This document shows, piece after piece, positions 8,108 through 16,123 of a DNA stretch of 64,000 bases. Each line of letters opens with the position of its first letter. Position 1 is the first letter of the stretch. A program made the position numbers and the translations under genes. The stretch comes from Niallia sp. NCCP-28 (lineage in GTDB: Bacteria; Bacillota; Bacilli; Bacillales; Cytobacillaceae), in the NCBI RefSeq assembly GCF_023168165.1, contig NZ_BQYJ01000003.1, positions 636,499-700,498 of the forward strand, read 5' to 3'. Below the pieces are notes generated by a model. The model was not told the DNA's origin. It ran no database searches and saw only the letters and a list, made by a program, of their open reading frames with translations.

Positions 8108-9415
8108 CTAATTATTTTCGTTTAATTTTTCAATCGCATTTTTTAATACATGAACAGCGTGCAGACAATCAGAAAGGGAGGTCCATTCCAAAGGATTGTG
8201 GCTGACACCGTTTTTACTTCTGGCAAAAATCATTGCAGTCGGTATATATCTTCCTAAAATCATCGCATCATGTCCGGCTCCGCTAGGCAAATATACAGGT
8301 TTTATCCCCTCTTTTTCCACGGCTTTTGTCAATGTTTCGATTAATGTTTCTTTTACTAAAAAAGGGTCTACTTTTAATGTTTGTTCATAATCAAAAGTTA
8401 TCTCATATTTTTGGGTAATTTCCTTCGCTTTTGCAAGAATCGCTTCAACAAGCTGTTCCACCGTATCCGTGTAAATGTCTCGAACATCTACATAAAGATC
8501 GACTTTTCCTGGAATAACATTGACGCCATTAGGGTGCACCTCCACTTTTCCAATGGTTGCAACAGCACTATCGCTCACCGTTGATGGCAAAAGAGGAATG
8601 GCAGCAATAAATTCTCCTGCTGCAACCAATGCATCTTTTCTGCCGATCATTGGCGTATTTCCTGCATGTCCTGCTTCTCCAATAATGCTGATTTTTAACC
8701 AGAGGGGACCAGCAATCCCAGTGACCACCCCGACAGGCACATTCGCTTTTTCTAGTACTTTTCCTTGTTCAATATGCACTTCAATATATGCTTTGATAGT
8801 CGCAAGATCTCTAGAAGCATCAGTGAATGATTCGGCAGCAAGCCCGTAGTTTTTAATAACAGTAGTAAAATCATCTCCATTTAAGTCCATCAATGTCACT
8901 TGTTTTTCCATATCTATATCGCCTACAACTGCTCTGCTGCCAGTTAACCCTCCATTAAACCTTGCTCCTTCTTCATCAGAGAAAATAACTACCTCATAAG
9001 GAAATTCAGGCTGATATCCTGTTTCCTTCCAAGCCTCTACCACTTCTAATGCTGCAAGCACTCCTAGTGGTCCATCAAAGTGTCCGCCATTTGGGACACT
9101 ATCTACATGGGAACCAGAAAGAATGCTCGGCATGTGATCTTGTCTTCCCGCCAATCTTCCAAATACATTGCCCGCACTGTCTGTTCGAACTTTTAAACCT
9201 GCTTCTTCCATCCAATTTGCTACAAGTTCTTTTGCTGCTTTTTCTTCTAAAGAATAGCCTATTCGATAAGAACCATTCTCTTCTGTTAACCCTATTTTCG
9301 CTAGTTCAGCTAAACGAAAGGCCAATCTTGTTCCAGAAACACCGGAACGATTAAGGGTAGCATCCATATTTTCTAACAATAAATGCTGCAATTCTTTTAT
9401 TGAGGTATTAGTCAT
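8108..9415 (-). CDS. Zn-dependent amidase/hydantoinase (AllC/AmaB family, N-carbamoyl-amino acid or allantoate amidohydrolase)
   Basis: A 435-residue M20 family member of the AllC/HyuC/AmaB branch. Metal-ligand motifs include LSGSHVDSVPNGGHFDGPLG, SDEEGARFNGGLTGSRA, VHIEQGKVLE, AGHAGNTPM and SGAGHDAM. Such enzymes remove the carbamoyl or ureido group from N-carbamoyl-L-amino acids, ureidopropionate or allantoate. It is the first gene of the minus-strand operon that continues through the second amidohydrolase to the symporter. An AAGGAAAT site precedes the start. The terminator of the regulator gene lies just upstream, so the operon has its own promoter in 9416-9490; a TATAAT is visible near 9457-9463. 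Confidence 0.85.
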   Translation of the reverse strand: MTNTSIKELQHLLLENMDATLNRSGVSGTRLAFRLAELAKIGLTEENGSYRIGYSLEEKAAKELVANWMEEAGLKVRTDSAGNVFGRLAGRQDHMPSILSGSHVDSVPNGGHFDGPLGVLAALEVVEAWKETGYQPEFPYEVVIFSDEEGARFNGGLTGSRAVVGDIDMEKQVTLMDLNGDDFTTVIKNYGLAAESFTDASRDLATIKAYIEVHIEQGKVLEKANVPVGVVTGIAGPLWLKISIIGEAGHAGNTPMIGRKDALVAAGEFIAAIPLLPSTVSDSAVATIGKVEVHPNGVNVIPGKVDLYVDVRDIYTDTVEQLVEAILAKAKEITQKYEITFDYEQTLKVDPFLVKETLIETLTKAVEKEGIKPVYLPSGAGHDAMILGRYIPTAMIFARSKNGVSHNPLEWTSLSDCLHAVHVLKNAIEKLNENN

Positions 9416-9490
9416 TTGATTTCCTTTCTTTTATCTTTTTAGTGTTATTATTTAGAAATTATAGAATAGTAAGATATTTTTAGGTATATA

Positions 9491-9529
9491 TAAAAAAGAC
9501 AAATTGTTATGCAACAATTTGTCTTTTTC
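9491..9529. terminator. Terminator after the PucR-type regulator
   Basis: AAAAAGACAAATTGTT and AACAATTTGTCTTTTT form a perfect 16-bp stem with a 4-nt loop. It ends the regulator transcript before the amidohydrolase operon. Confidence 0.9.
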
Positions 9530-9571
9530 TAACAACATTAACAATATCGTTATAGAATTAAATGAAATATT

Positions 9572-11320
9572 CTAAATACCTTTTTGTAAATATTGATGCA
9601 GATAAATGGCTAATTGGAGTTCAAAAATGACTTTTCCTTCTAGACTATTCGCTCCCAAAATCTCTTTTATTGTCTGGAGTCGATATTTTATCGTATTTAA
9701 GTGAACAAAACTATTCCGTGCCGTTAATGCCATATTTTGTTTACTTTCCAAATATGTAGTTAATGTTTGCAATAGCTCTGTACGATGCTCTTTGTCATAA
9801 AGAAGAAGTGCACCAATCGTACTTTCTACAAATTCAAAAAGTTCTTCCTGCTCATGTTTTAAAAAGAGTCGATAAATGCCTAAAGATTTATAGGAAAGCA
9901 CGCTTGTTTCCTGTTTTTTGTTTTGGATATATTCAGCACAAATTTTGGCCTCTCGATGGGAGTTGGTTATATCAGGAATATCTTGAAATACACGGCCAAT
10001 GCCAACATAATAATCAAAAGAAATAACTTTCCCCACAATTTCCTTAAAATGGTAAAAAAAGTCATAGAACGTTTTGGTGATCTTATCTTCTGTTCCTTTA
10101 TCATGAATTATGACAAGAATGTTGTATTCTAAATTTTTTTCTGAAACAATTATTTTAAAGCCCAAATTCTTCAGCTCACGGAATAACAGTTTATTAAAAT
10201 GTTGTTTTCTCTTATGCAATTCTTCAAAAGGCAGAAGCTGATGAGGAATTTGAATAGAAATGCAAAAATAGCGGTACTTTTTCGATAAACCAAGAATGGT
10301 GCGCTGCTGCTCCGTCAATTCATGTTGCTTTTTTGCCAGCAGCTGTTCAAGCAGGTATCCCTCATACTTATAAAATTCAGATAACAATCGTTCTCTTCCT
10401 AATATTTCTCTTGCAAAAATATTGTTGGCTAAATCAATGGCCAGTAAATCCAGTGTATCTAAATGAACGCTTTCTTCTCCAAAAATAGCGACTATGCCAA
10501 GGACAATATCTCCATCTGTCTTAATGGGTATTATTTGCATCAAATTACTTTCCAGTTCTTTTTGTCCCTTTGAAAATAGCTCTTCCACTTCCTTCTTTTT
10601 TTGTTCCCCTAAGTTCTCGGCAATAGAGGAAGAAAATGCAAGCAGATCAAAAAATTCATTATAGACACAAATTTCATGCCTTATAAGCTGGGAAAGGGTA
10701 ATCGTTGCTTCTGTTAACCCTTTTTGAGAAATAGAAGCAGTCGCCAGTTCCGCATGAATTTTTTTCGACCGTTCTGTATCAGCAAAAAATTTAGCATTTT
10801 CAATGGCAATGCTAGCTTGAGCGGCAAAGGTTTCTAAAAGCAATAAATCCCGTTCAGTAAAATGAACATTTTCTGAAAAACTGTCAATTGTCAAAACCCC
10901 GATACAATCTTTTTTGCTTAACAGAGGTGCACATATCGTGCTGATGGGATGATAAGGGAATTTGCCGATCGCTTTTTTGAATAGATCTTGGTTTTTATTT
11001 TGAATATTTCCCATTCCCGCTTCTGTTTCCTTTAAGTGACTGAATATTTGTCCTTTTTTGCTGGTAAATGTTTTTCCAGTCATTCCTTCATTTGGGCTTA
11101 GCATAATATCTTGCAAATAATCTAAGTTTACCCCAATCCCTTTATTGGCAAGCAATTTATTTTTTTTAGGATTATAAACAAATAAAAGGACAGCATCAGC
11201 ACCTTCTATTACGTTTAATGTTTCATGGATAAGCTGATCTAGCACTTTATCTAAATCTAATGTAGATGTCAGCACTTGTGCAGCATGAATTAGGCTGATG
11301 AGTTGTTTTTCTGTATTCAA
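9572..11320 (-). CDS. GAF-domain PucR/CdaR-type transcriptional regulator
   Basis: About 582 residues. An N-terminal GAF domain (roughly residues 10-180, including GMTGKTF and ICAPLLSKKDCIGVLTIDS) is followed by a middle region and a C-terminal PucR-type helix-turn-helix (LETLTTYLESKQNMALTARN, HLNTIKYRLQ). Proteins of this layout regulate catabolism of purines, carbohydrates or hydantoins in response to a small ligand. I place the start at the TTG at 11320: GGGGGA lies 6 nt upstream, whereas the in-frame ATG at 11359 has no ribosome binding site. Its position directly before the amidohydrolase/symporter operon, same strand, makes that operon the likely target. Confidence 0.8.
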   Translation of the reverse strand: MNTEKQLISLIHAAQVLTSTLDLDKVLDQLIHETLNVIEGADAVLLFVYNPKKNKLLANKGIGVNLDYLQDIMLSPNEGMTGKTFTSKKGQIFSHLKETEAGMGNIQNKNQDLFKKAIGKFPYHPISTICAPLLSKKDCIGVLTIDSFSENVHFTERDLLLLETFAAQASIAIENAKFFADTERSKKIHAELATASISQKGLTEATITLSQLIRHEICVYNEFFDLLAFSSSIAENLGEQKKKEVEELFSKGQKELESNLMQIIPIKTDGDIVLGIVAIFGEESVHLDTLDLLAIDLANNIFAREILGRERLLSEFYKYEGYLLEQLLAKKQHELTEQQRTILGLSKKYRYFCISIQIPHQLLPFEELHKRKQHFNKLLFRELKNLGFKIIVSEKNLEYNILVIIHDKGTEDKITKTFYDFFYHFKEIVGKVISFDYYVGIGRVFQDIPDITNSHREAKICAEYIQNKKQETSVLSYKSLGIYRLFLKHEQEELFEFVESTIGALLLYDKEHRTELLQTLTTYLESKQNMALTARNSFVHLNTIKYRLQTIKEILGANSLEGKVIFELQLAIYLHQYLQKGI

Positions 11321-11609
11321 TGTAAGTCCCCCGCAAATTGTCCTGATTGCTTTTTTCATTTTTAATTGTAAAAGATATTTTCAGGAAAACAAGTCCATTA
11401 TTTGTCATCGGGAAGTGAATCAATGCCTCATCGATTCTTTTGGCATCAAAAGATTTGTTTCGCTGCCTTTTGGCCATATAAGCTTTTTATACACTAATAT
11501 CCAGAAATTTGTTTATAAAAAGTGACAATTGTTGCTATCTCTTTGATGGAATAATAATTAGTATAGATGGGGAATTTAAGCCTATTCCAACAGAAAGGAA
11601 GAATGGAAA

Positions 11610-12119
11610 ATGAAAATCACAAAAGGCTTATTTGTATTATTTGGCGCTTTAACCATCTTGACTGGATGCAATGCTAATGATGATAAAGAAAATGCGATGA
11701 ATGAAAATGTCAATAATCGCAATAATGATGTCAATGTGCAAAATGTTGGCTACCGAACAAACAATCATAACAATAAAGCCACTGCAGATCTTGACTTAGC
11801 AGACGAAGTGGCAGATAAAGTAACGGACATTAAAGGGATAAAAAGAGCTGTTGTTTTTAAAACAGATCGCAATGCTTTTGTTGCCGTTGAGTTGACAGGT
11901 AATAAAAGCGGAGAAGTAACAAAAAAATTGGAAGATAAAATTGCCAACAAAGTTCGAAAGATAGATGGGGATATTAAAAATGTCTATGTTTCATCCAATC
12001 CGGATTTTTATAACCGCATGACCAATTATGGGCGTGATATTGAAAACGGCAAACCAATAAGCGGTCTTTTTAATGAATTTAGTCAAATGGTCAGAAGAGT
12101 ATTCCCTAACTACCGATAA
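11610..12119 (+). CDS. YhcN/YlaJ family sporulation lipoprotein
   Basis: A 169-residue secreted lipoprotein. The signal peptide (MKITKGLFVLFGALTIL) ends in the lipobox LTGC, so Cys20 should be lipidated. An Asn-rich linker follows, then the YhcN/YlaJ domain (about residues 60-150) with DLADEVADKVTDIKGI and AFVAVELTG. Family members in Bacillus are made in the forespore and found in spore membranes. The start has AGAAAGGAAG upstream. The gene stands alone, divergent from the regulator; its stop directly abuts a full copy of a dispersed repeat that probably provides the transcript end. Function in germination or spore integrity is inferred from the family. Confidence 0.85.
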   Translation: MKITKGLFVLFGALTILTGCNANDDKENAMNENVNNRNNDVNVQNVGYRTNNHNNKATADLDLADEVADKVTDIKGIKRAVVFKTDRNAFVAVELTGNKSGEVTKKLEDKIANKVRKIDGDIKNVYVSSNPDFYNRMTNYGRDIENGKPISGLFNEFSQMVRRVFPNYR

Positions 12120-12262
12120 AATGAAACTTCAATCAGTGAGGGATTTTTTCATCTCCCCACTAACAATCAGGCTTTTATGGGCAAGTTTTTACCCACCTAG
12201 ATTTCTCGTTTTCTTTTACACTCCCTTAGGTGAGGGTCAAAAGCCCGTTATTGGGTGATAAA
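12114..12262 (+). repeat. Dispersed repeat, GAAACTTCAATCAG family, copy B (full)
   Basis: Runs from GATAAAATGAAACTTC to TTATTGGGTGATAA. It contains internal complementary pairs (CAGTGAGGG near the start with CCCCACTAACAATC; CTTTTATGGGC with the later GGGTCAAAAGCCCG) so it can fold into a structured RNA. Related copies lie at 5128-5184 and 48456-48583. Confidence 0.75.
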
Positions 12263-12289
12263 TTATTCAAATTGCAGGGATATGTATAA

Positions 12290-12319
12290 ACAGGTAGAGA
12301 ATTTTCTCTCTACCTGTTG
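12290..12319. terminator. Hairpin between YhcN-like and PLA2-like genes
   Basis: CAGGTAGAGA and TCTCTACCTG form a 10-bp stem with a short loop in the gap between two convergent genes. T runs are short, so efficiency is uncertain. Confidence 0.5.
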
Positions 12320-12340
12320 ATTTGTTACATTTTTGGTCCA

Positions 12341-12610
12341 TTAGCGCATCTTCATAAAATTAGCGATTAATCGAGCTGTTTTGCCTTCATGTGTAGGCTG
12401 ATTGCTTTTTTTTTGAACACATTGGATTAATGCCTGATCACATCTAGCGGAGGAACCAAACCTTGCTACACAGTCATCATGTCTTTTGCAACATGAATCG
12501 ACGTAATTAATGGGTGCTCCTGGCCCACTGCATCCTGGCCCGCAATATCGATATCCTCCTGGAAGGCAAAACCCCTTCTTTCTATTTATACAGGAATATT
12601 GATTTTTCAA
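12341..12610 (-). CDS. Small phospholipase A2-like domain protein
   Basis: About 89 residues, Cys-rich. YRYCGPGCSGPGAPINYVD is followed by SCCKRHDDC, the calcium-loop plus His-Asp pattern of the small PLA2 fold (seen in secreted PLA2 and, with Y.GPG...G.P.N..D....HD, in the parvovirus VP1 phospholipase domain). His and Asp of HD would form the catalytic dyad. Six or more Cys could form disulfides. No signal peptide is evident. I prefer the TTG at 12610 (AAGGTGAG 6 nt upstream) over the ATG at 12634, which lacks a site. It is convergent with the YhcN-like gene. Activity is inferred from motifs only. Confidence 0.7.
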   Translation of the reverse strand: MKNQYSCINRKKGFCLPGGYRYCGPGCSGPGAPINYVDSCCKRHDDCVARFGSSARCDQALIQCVQKKSNQPTHEGKTARLIANFMKMR

Positions 12611-12747
12611 AATAAACTCACCTTCTTTTTCCATCTTTTAATAGTTTATGTGATGAAAAAAGATTTGTTTGTGTCATATTAATAAATGTTATAAATAATA
12701 AAATCACTGTCTAGGTTTCTAATTATCCTATTTTTTCTTAATGGCAT

Positions 12748-12789
12748 AAAAAAAGAAGGATACCTAAATAGAAATAGATATCCCTTTTT
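12748..12789 (-). terminator. Terminator after the MltG-like gene
   Basis: AAAGGGATA and TATCCTTCTTT form an imperfect stem followed by seven T on the minus strand, directly past the stop at 12791. Confidence 0.7.
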
Positions 12790-12790
12790 A

Positions 12791-13306
12791 TTATTTTTTA
12801 AAAATAGTCGAAATGATTTTGTCGGTTGACATCGTGCTGTCAATCTCATAACTTCCCGGTTTAAGGTATTTTTCAACCCCTTTTTTTTCCACTTTTTTAG
12901 AAAATTGAAAACCAGTTTCTTTAATGATTTTGGCACTTTTTAATGTATTTCCTACATCAATGCTTGTCATTCCATTTGAAACATAAATAGTTGTACGATA
13001 GACAACTTTTCCTGAATCGCTAGAAGCTGCTTGTTTTTTAGCTTCTTCTACTTTTTGATTCCATTCTGTTTCTTTTGCCTTTGCTTCTTCCTCTGATTGA
13101 ACGACATATCCAGAAGAGGAAAGCAACTCTTTCATTTCATCCACGGTTGGTGTTTTAGCTACTTGTGTTGCTTCTTCTTTTGTCGTTTCCTCTGCTGTAT
13201 TGTTTTTTGCTTGTGCATCATCTTTTGTCACAAAATAAGCTCCTCCAGCAATTGCTGTTGCAAAAAGCAAACCAGCTGAAAAACTGGTTAATCCATTATA
13301 CTTCAT
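12791..13306 (-). CDS. Membrane-anchored protein with MltG (YceG-like) N-terminal-type domain
   Basis: A 171-residue protein: one N-terminal transmembrane helix (about residues 8-27), an acidic Thr/Glu-rich linker, a short coiled coil (about 75-95), and a C-terminal module (IYVSNGMTSIDVGNTLKSAK, LKPGSYEIDSTMSTDKIIS). That module resembles the LysM-like subdomain found at the front of MltG endolytic transglycosylases, but the catalytic domain is missing because the protein stops there. It overlaps the upstream gene by 11 bp, so the two are co-translated. It probably binds glycan or a partner at the outer membrane face rather than cutting it. Function unknown. Confidence 0.6.
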   Translation of the reverse strand: MKYNGLTSFSAGLLFATAIAGGAYFVTKDDAQAKNNTAEETTKEEATQVAKTPTVDEMKELLSSSGYVVQSEEEAKAKETEWNQKVEEAKKQAASSDSGKVVYRTTIYVSNGMTSIDVGNTLKSAKIIKETGFQFSKKVEKKGVEKYLKPGSYEIDSTMSTDKIISTIFKK

Positions 13307-13676
13307 GTGCTACTTTTCTCCTTTCTTCTTTAGAAGTTACATAAGGAGAGAGCATATTCTCTAGCTCTGCTACAGGTAGTTTCTTTTGTCCTGCAATGCT
13401 TTCGATAGAGTAATTACGTTTATATAAATCTAAGATTTCGCGCATCATTACTCGGTCTTTAGAAGATAACTGAATGCCAGCATTTTTTTCAATTATTTCT
13501 AAATCAAGCTCAAGATTTCTTATTTGTTTTTGCAGCTGCTCCACTTCATCCATAACAGTTAAGTGAATCATATCAATTTCTCGTTGTTCTGTTTTTGCCG
13601 CTTGTCTCCCTTTAGCAAATGACATCATAAGCAAAATAACAGCTGCAACTAACAAAATGGCTAATGTCCATTCCAT
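13296..13676 (-). CDS. Hypothetical membrane-anchored coiled-coil protein
   Basis: 126 residues. An N-terminal transmembrane helix (about residues 3-20) is followed by a heptad-like helix (about 28-65, VEQLQKQIRNLELDLEIIEK) and a C-terminal segment (MMREILDLYKRNYSIESIAG) that reads like a small helix-turn-helix: short helices plus AELENMLSPYV. I do not recognise a named family. It is the first gene of a two-gene unit with the MltG-like protein, whose start lies inside its end. A TATAAT at about 13722-13727 may be the promoter. It may be an anchor or scaffold for its partner; this is inference. Confidence 0.55.
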   Translation of the reverse strand: MEWTLAILLVAAVILLMMSFAKGRQAAKTEQREIDMIHLTVMDEVEQLQKQIRNLELDLEIIEKNAGIQLSSKDRVMMREILDLYKRNYSIESIAGQKKLPVAELENMLSPYVTSKEERRKVAHEV

Positions 13677-13808
13677 CTTTTAAGATCCTCCCTCTTTTTA
13701 GAATCTAGCATTCTAAGTTTCTATTATACATTCTTTTCTTTAGTTTTTCGATTTTTTTCTACAAAATCCTTCGTTAGTCAGAAGATTGTCAATGTTTGTC
13801 GAAAGAAT

Positions 13809-13834
13809 AAAAAGGTAATAATTCTTTTTACCTA
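13809..13834 (-). terminator. Weak terminator downstream of queE
   Basis: AGGTAA and TTACCT form a short stem followed by five T on the minus strand, about 155 nt past the queE stop. The remaining part of the 313-base gap 13677-13989 holds no gene I can see. Confidence 0.4.
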
Positions 13835-13989
13835 ATATTTATCCTGCTGTTAAAAACCGAAAATTATCCTAGAAACATATTTTAATCTATAGCATATAAA
13901 TATGTCTATTTTTACGCCAGTTTCTCATGAAAATTTTTTTCTTTCATAAGCGCATGAACCTATTCTTGTTCTAAGTGTTGGAAAAGTAG

Positions 13990-14712
13990 TTAAACTCCTC
14001 TTTTATTACCCCATACGTAAGCATGAAGCTGTGGGAGCACTCTTACATTCCTCCACACATTAGAATTCATTACCTGATCAATTAGCCATTCATATTTTTT
14101 TAGCAACTTTGTTACTAATTCATCATTATTGCCGTTTGTAAGATCATCATTGCCTACTTGCAGAAAAAACGGAACATTTGAATAGCGCGTATACACTTTT
14201 TGAGCATATTCCAAATCCTGATCATCAAATACAACTACTTTTAAGCTGAAATGAGTAGAATTCTTTTGTAATTTAGCAACAATGTCATCCAACGTAGAAA
14301 AATTTGTTTCCATGCGGGAACTTGGCGGTTTAGGAGAAATCGTTAAATCATCCACTTCATAAAACCAGTCCTGCCATTTGCTTCCTTGTGTCTCTAATGC
14401 CACTTGAATATTTTTTTCTTTGCATAACGAGATAAAATCTGATAAAGAAGCAAGAAGGGCAGGGTTGCCCCCTGAAATGGTCACATGATCAAACCGGTCA
14501 GAGCCAAGTGCATATAATTGCTCCCAAATATCCTGTGCCGTCATCTGTTTTATTTCATGCTTCGCGGATCCATCCCATGTAAAGGAGGAATCGCACCAAG
14601 CACATTTATAATCACAGCCTGCTGTTCTTACAAACATCGTTTTTCTGCCAATAACCATGCCTTCCCCTTGAATTGTTGGACCAAATATTTCTAAAACGGG
14701 GATTTTATTCAA
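13990..14712 (-). CDS. queE: 7-carboxy-7-deazaguanine synthase QueE
   Basis: A radical-SAM enzyme converting 6-carboxytetrahydropterin to 7-carboxy-7-deazaguanine, the third queuosine-precursor step here. The cluster motif CDYKCAWC (CxxxCxxC) follows FGPTIQGEGMVIGRKTMFVR, and TISGGNPAL and LTISPKPPSS are SAM/substrate motifs. I place the start at the TTG at 14712, inside the end of queD (8-bp overlap); the longer frame to 14772 runs through queD and would add a non-homologous N-terminus. Length is then about 240 residues, normal for the family. It is the last gene of the queC-queD-queE operon; queF, next in B. subtilis, is absent. Confidence 0.9.
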   Translation of the reverse strand: MNKIPVLEIFGPTIQGEGMVIGRKTMFVRTAGCDYKCAWCDSSFTWDGSAKHEIKQMTAQDIWEQLYALGSDRFDHVTISGGNPALLASLSDFISLCKEKNIQVALETQGSKWQDWFYEVDDLTISPKPPSSRMETNFSTLDDIVAKLQKNSTHFSLKVVVFDDQDLEYAQKVYTRYSNVPFFLQVGNDDLTNGNNDELVTKLLKKYEWLIDQVMNSNVWRNVRVLPQLHAYVWGNKRGV

Positions 14713-15190
14713 CTTCCATCCACTCCCTTTTCGCTTCCGCATAGCTTGTAGGTGTTTCAAATAGACGAACAAATTCCAATCTTGTTCCTTCTTTGATAGG
14801 ATGTTTGGTTAAAGCCATCTGCATTTTTTCATAAATCCATACCACCATATTTTCTGCAGTCGTATTCATATTAGGAAGCGTTTCGTTTAAATAGCGATGA
14901 TCTAAGTAGATTTCAATTTCATCTTTCCAAATCTTTTTAATATCGCCAAAATCAATAACAAGGCCAATTTCATCTGTGAAACCGCTAATGCCAAACACTA
15001 CTTTATATGTGTGGCCATGAAGATTTTTGCATTTCCCTTCATATGCATGCAAATGATGAGAGGCATCAAAGGTAAATTCTTTGCTGACAAGCACCCTTTT
15101 TTTATGATAATTTAATTCACTTTGTTTTATATCTACATCTAGTTTTTGGAGGCCTTCTACAATGCGAAAGCCAAATAAATCTTTTTGCAT
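14705..15190 (-). CDS. queD: 6-carboxy-5,6,7,8-tetrahydropterin synthase QueD
   Basis: A 161-residue homologue of 6-pyruvoyl-tetrahydropterin synthase that makes 6-carboxytetrahydropterin from dihydroneopterin triphosphate. Zinc ligands are in FDASHHLHAYEGKCKNLHGH (HH plus HGH), with the catalytic Cys in GKCKNLHGH. LDHRYLNE and TAENMVVWIYEKM are further family motifs. It sits 14 nt past queC and overlaps the start of queE, so all three are translated from one preQ1-regulated message. The N-terminal 30 residues are longer than in E. coli but typical of Bacillus QueD. Confidence 0.92.
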   Translation of the reverse strand: MQKDLFGFRIVEGLQKLDVDIKQSELNYHKKRVLVSKEFTFDASHHLHAYEGKCKNLHGHTYKVVFGISGFTDEIGLVIDFGDIKKIWKDEIEIYLDHRYLNETLPNMNTTAENMVVWIYEKMQMALTKHPIKEGTRLEFVRLFETPTSYAEAKREWMEVE

Positions 15191-15204
15191 GTTTTATTCC
15201 GCCT

Positions 15205-15858
15205 TTATTTTGAAGTTAAATATTGGTCTAATCCTGCTTTTCTTAATTTGCAGGCAGGACATTCACCGCAGCCATTGCCGATAATGCCTTCATAGCATGT
15301 TAGTGTTTGCGTTCTAATATAGTCTAACTGATTAAGATCATCAGCAAGTTTCCATGTTTCTGCTTTATCAAGCCACATCAAAGGAGTATGAATAACAAAT
15401 TGACTGTCCATAGCTAAGTTAATGGAAACATTCAATGATTTGACAAAGGAGTCTCGACAATCTGGATAACCACTGAAATCTGTTTCACAAACTCCAGTAA
15501 TAATATGTTTAGCGCCAATTTGACTCGCAAGAACTGCTGCAAAAGAAAGAAATAATAAATTGCGCCCCGGCACAAAAGTGGATGGCAATTCGCCATTTTC
15601 TCCTTCTTTCACTTCTATATCGCTTCTTGTTAATGCATTTGGTGCCAACTGATTTAATAACGCCATATCTAAAATATGATGGTTTATTTTTAAATCTTTT
15701 GCGATTGTTTTGGCACATTCAATTTCTTCTTTGTGGCGTTGATTATAATTAAATGTAACAGCCTCCACTTCCTTAAAAGTGTTTAGTGCCCAAAAAAGGC
15801 AAGTAGTGCTGTCTTGGCCCCCACTAAATACTACTACTGCTTTTTCATCTTTTAACAT
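15205..15858 (-). CDS. queC: 7-cyano-7-deazaguanine (preQ0) synthase QueC
   Basis: A 217-residue ATP-pyrophosphatase-type enzyme that turns 7-carboxy-7-deazaguanine into preQ0. The PP-loop SGGQDSTTC is at about residues 13-21, and the C-terminal zinc site is [15 protein letters not shown] plus the preceding Cys. The start at 15858 has AAAGGAG upstream. It is the first gene of the queCDE operon, about 110 nt downstream of the preQ1 riboswitch terminator, so the pathway end product should switch off its own synthesis. Confidence 0.95.
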   Translation of the reverse strand: MLKDEKAVVVFSGGQDSTTCLFWALNTFKEVEAVTFNYNQRHKEEIECAKTIAKDLKINHHILDMALLNQLAPNALTRSDIEVKEGENGELPSTFVPGRNLLFLSFAAVLASQIGAKHIITGVCETDFSGYPDCRDSFVKSLNVSINLAMDSQFVIHTPLMWLDKAETWKLADDLNQLDYIRTQTLTCYEGIIGNGCGECPACKLRKAGLDQYLTSK

Positions 15859-15967
15859 CTTGTTTAACTCCTTTCATTCCCTGAAAATTTCGGTTCCAAT
15901 CATCACTTCTTTTGCACCCATTTTTTCTTTTGTCTTTGATAAAATTGCAATAATTATTTAGCCGCAC

Positions 15968-16007
15968 AAAAAGAAGCAGTACTCCAAGATAGAAGTACTG
16001 CTTCTTC
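15968..16007 (-). terminator. preQ1-controlled terminator
   Basis: AAGAAGCAGTACT and AGTACTGCTTCTT form a 13-bp stem followed by T residues on the minus strand. It directly follows the preQ1 aptamer and precedes queC. Confidence 0.85.
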
Positions 16008-16042
16008 TTAGTTTTTTTAAAGAGGGGTGCTAGAACCTCTGC
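16007..16042 (-). ncRNA. preQ1-I riboswitch
   Basis: The minus strand reads CAGAGGTTCTAGCACCCCTC and then TTTAAAAAAACTAAG. This is the short preQ1-I aptamer: stem P1 AGAGG with CCTCT, loop CTAGCACC, and the A-rich tail ending in ACTAAG that forms the pseudoknot. Its position before queCDE confirms the assignment. Confidence 0.95.
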
Positions 16043-16123
16043 TTATTATGACTAAATAATATCATATTTTTTCTAGAAAAACCACCTTGCCTTTTTGCTG
16101 AAAAAGAAAAACAAAACACAAGC

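Noticed and set aside
12679..12936. 85-codon ORF inside and past the MltG-like gene
   Set aside because: Antiparallel-frame shadow: same strand, different frame, overlaps the terminator, no ribosome binding site.
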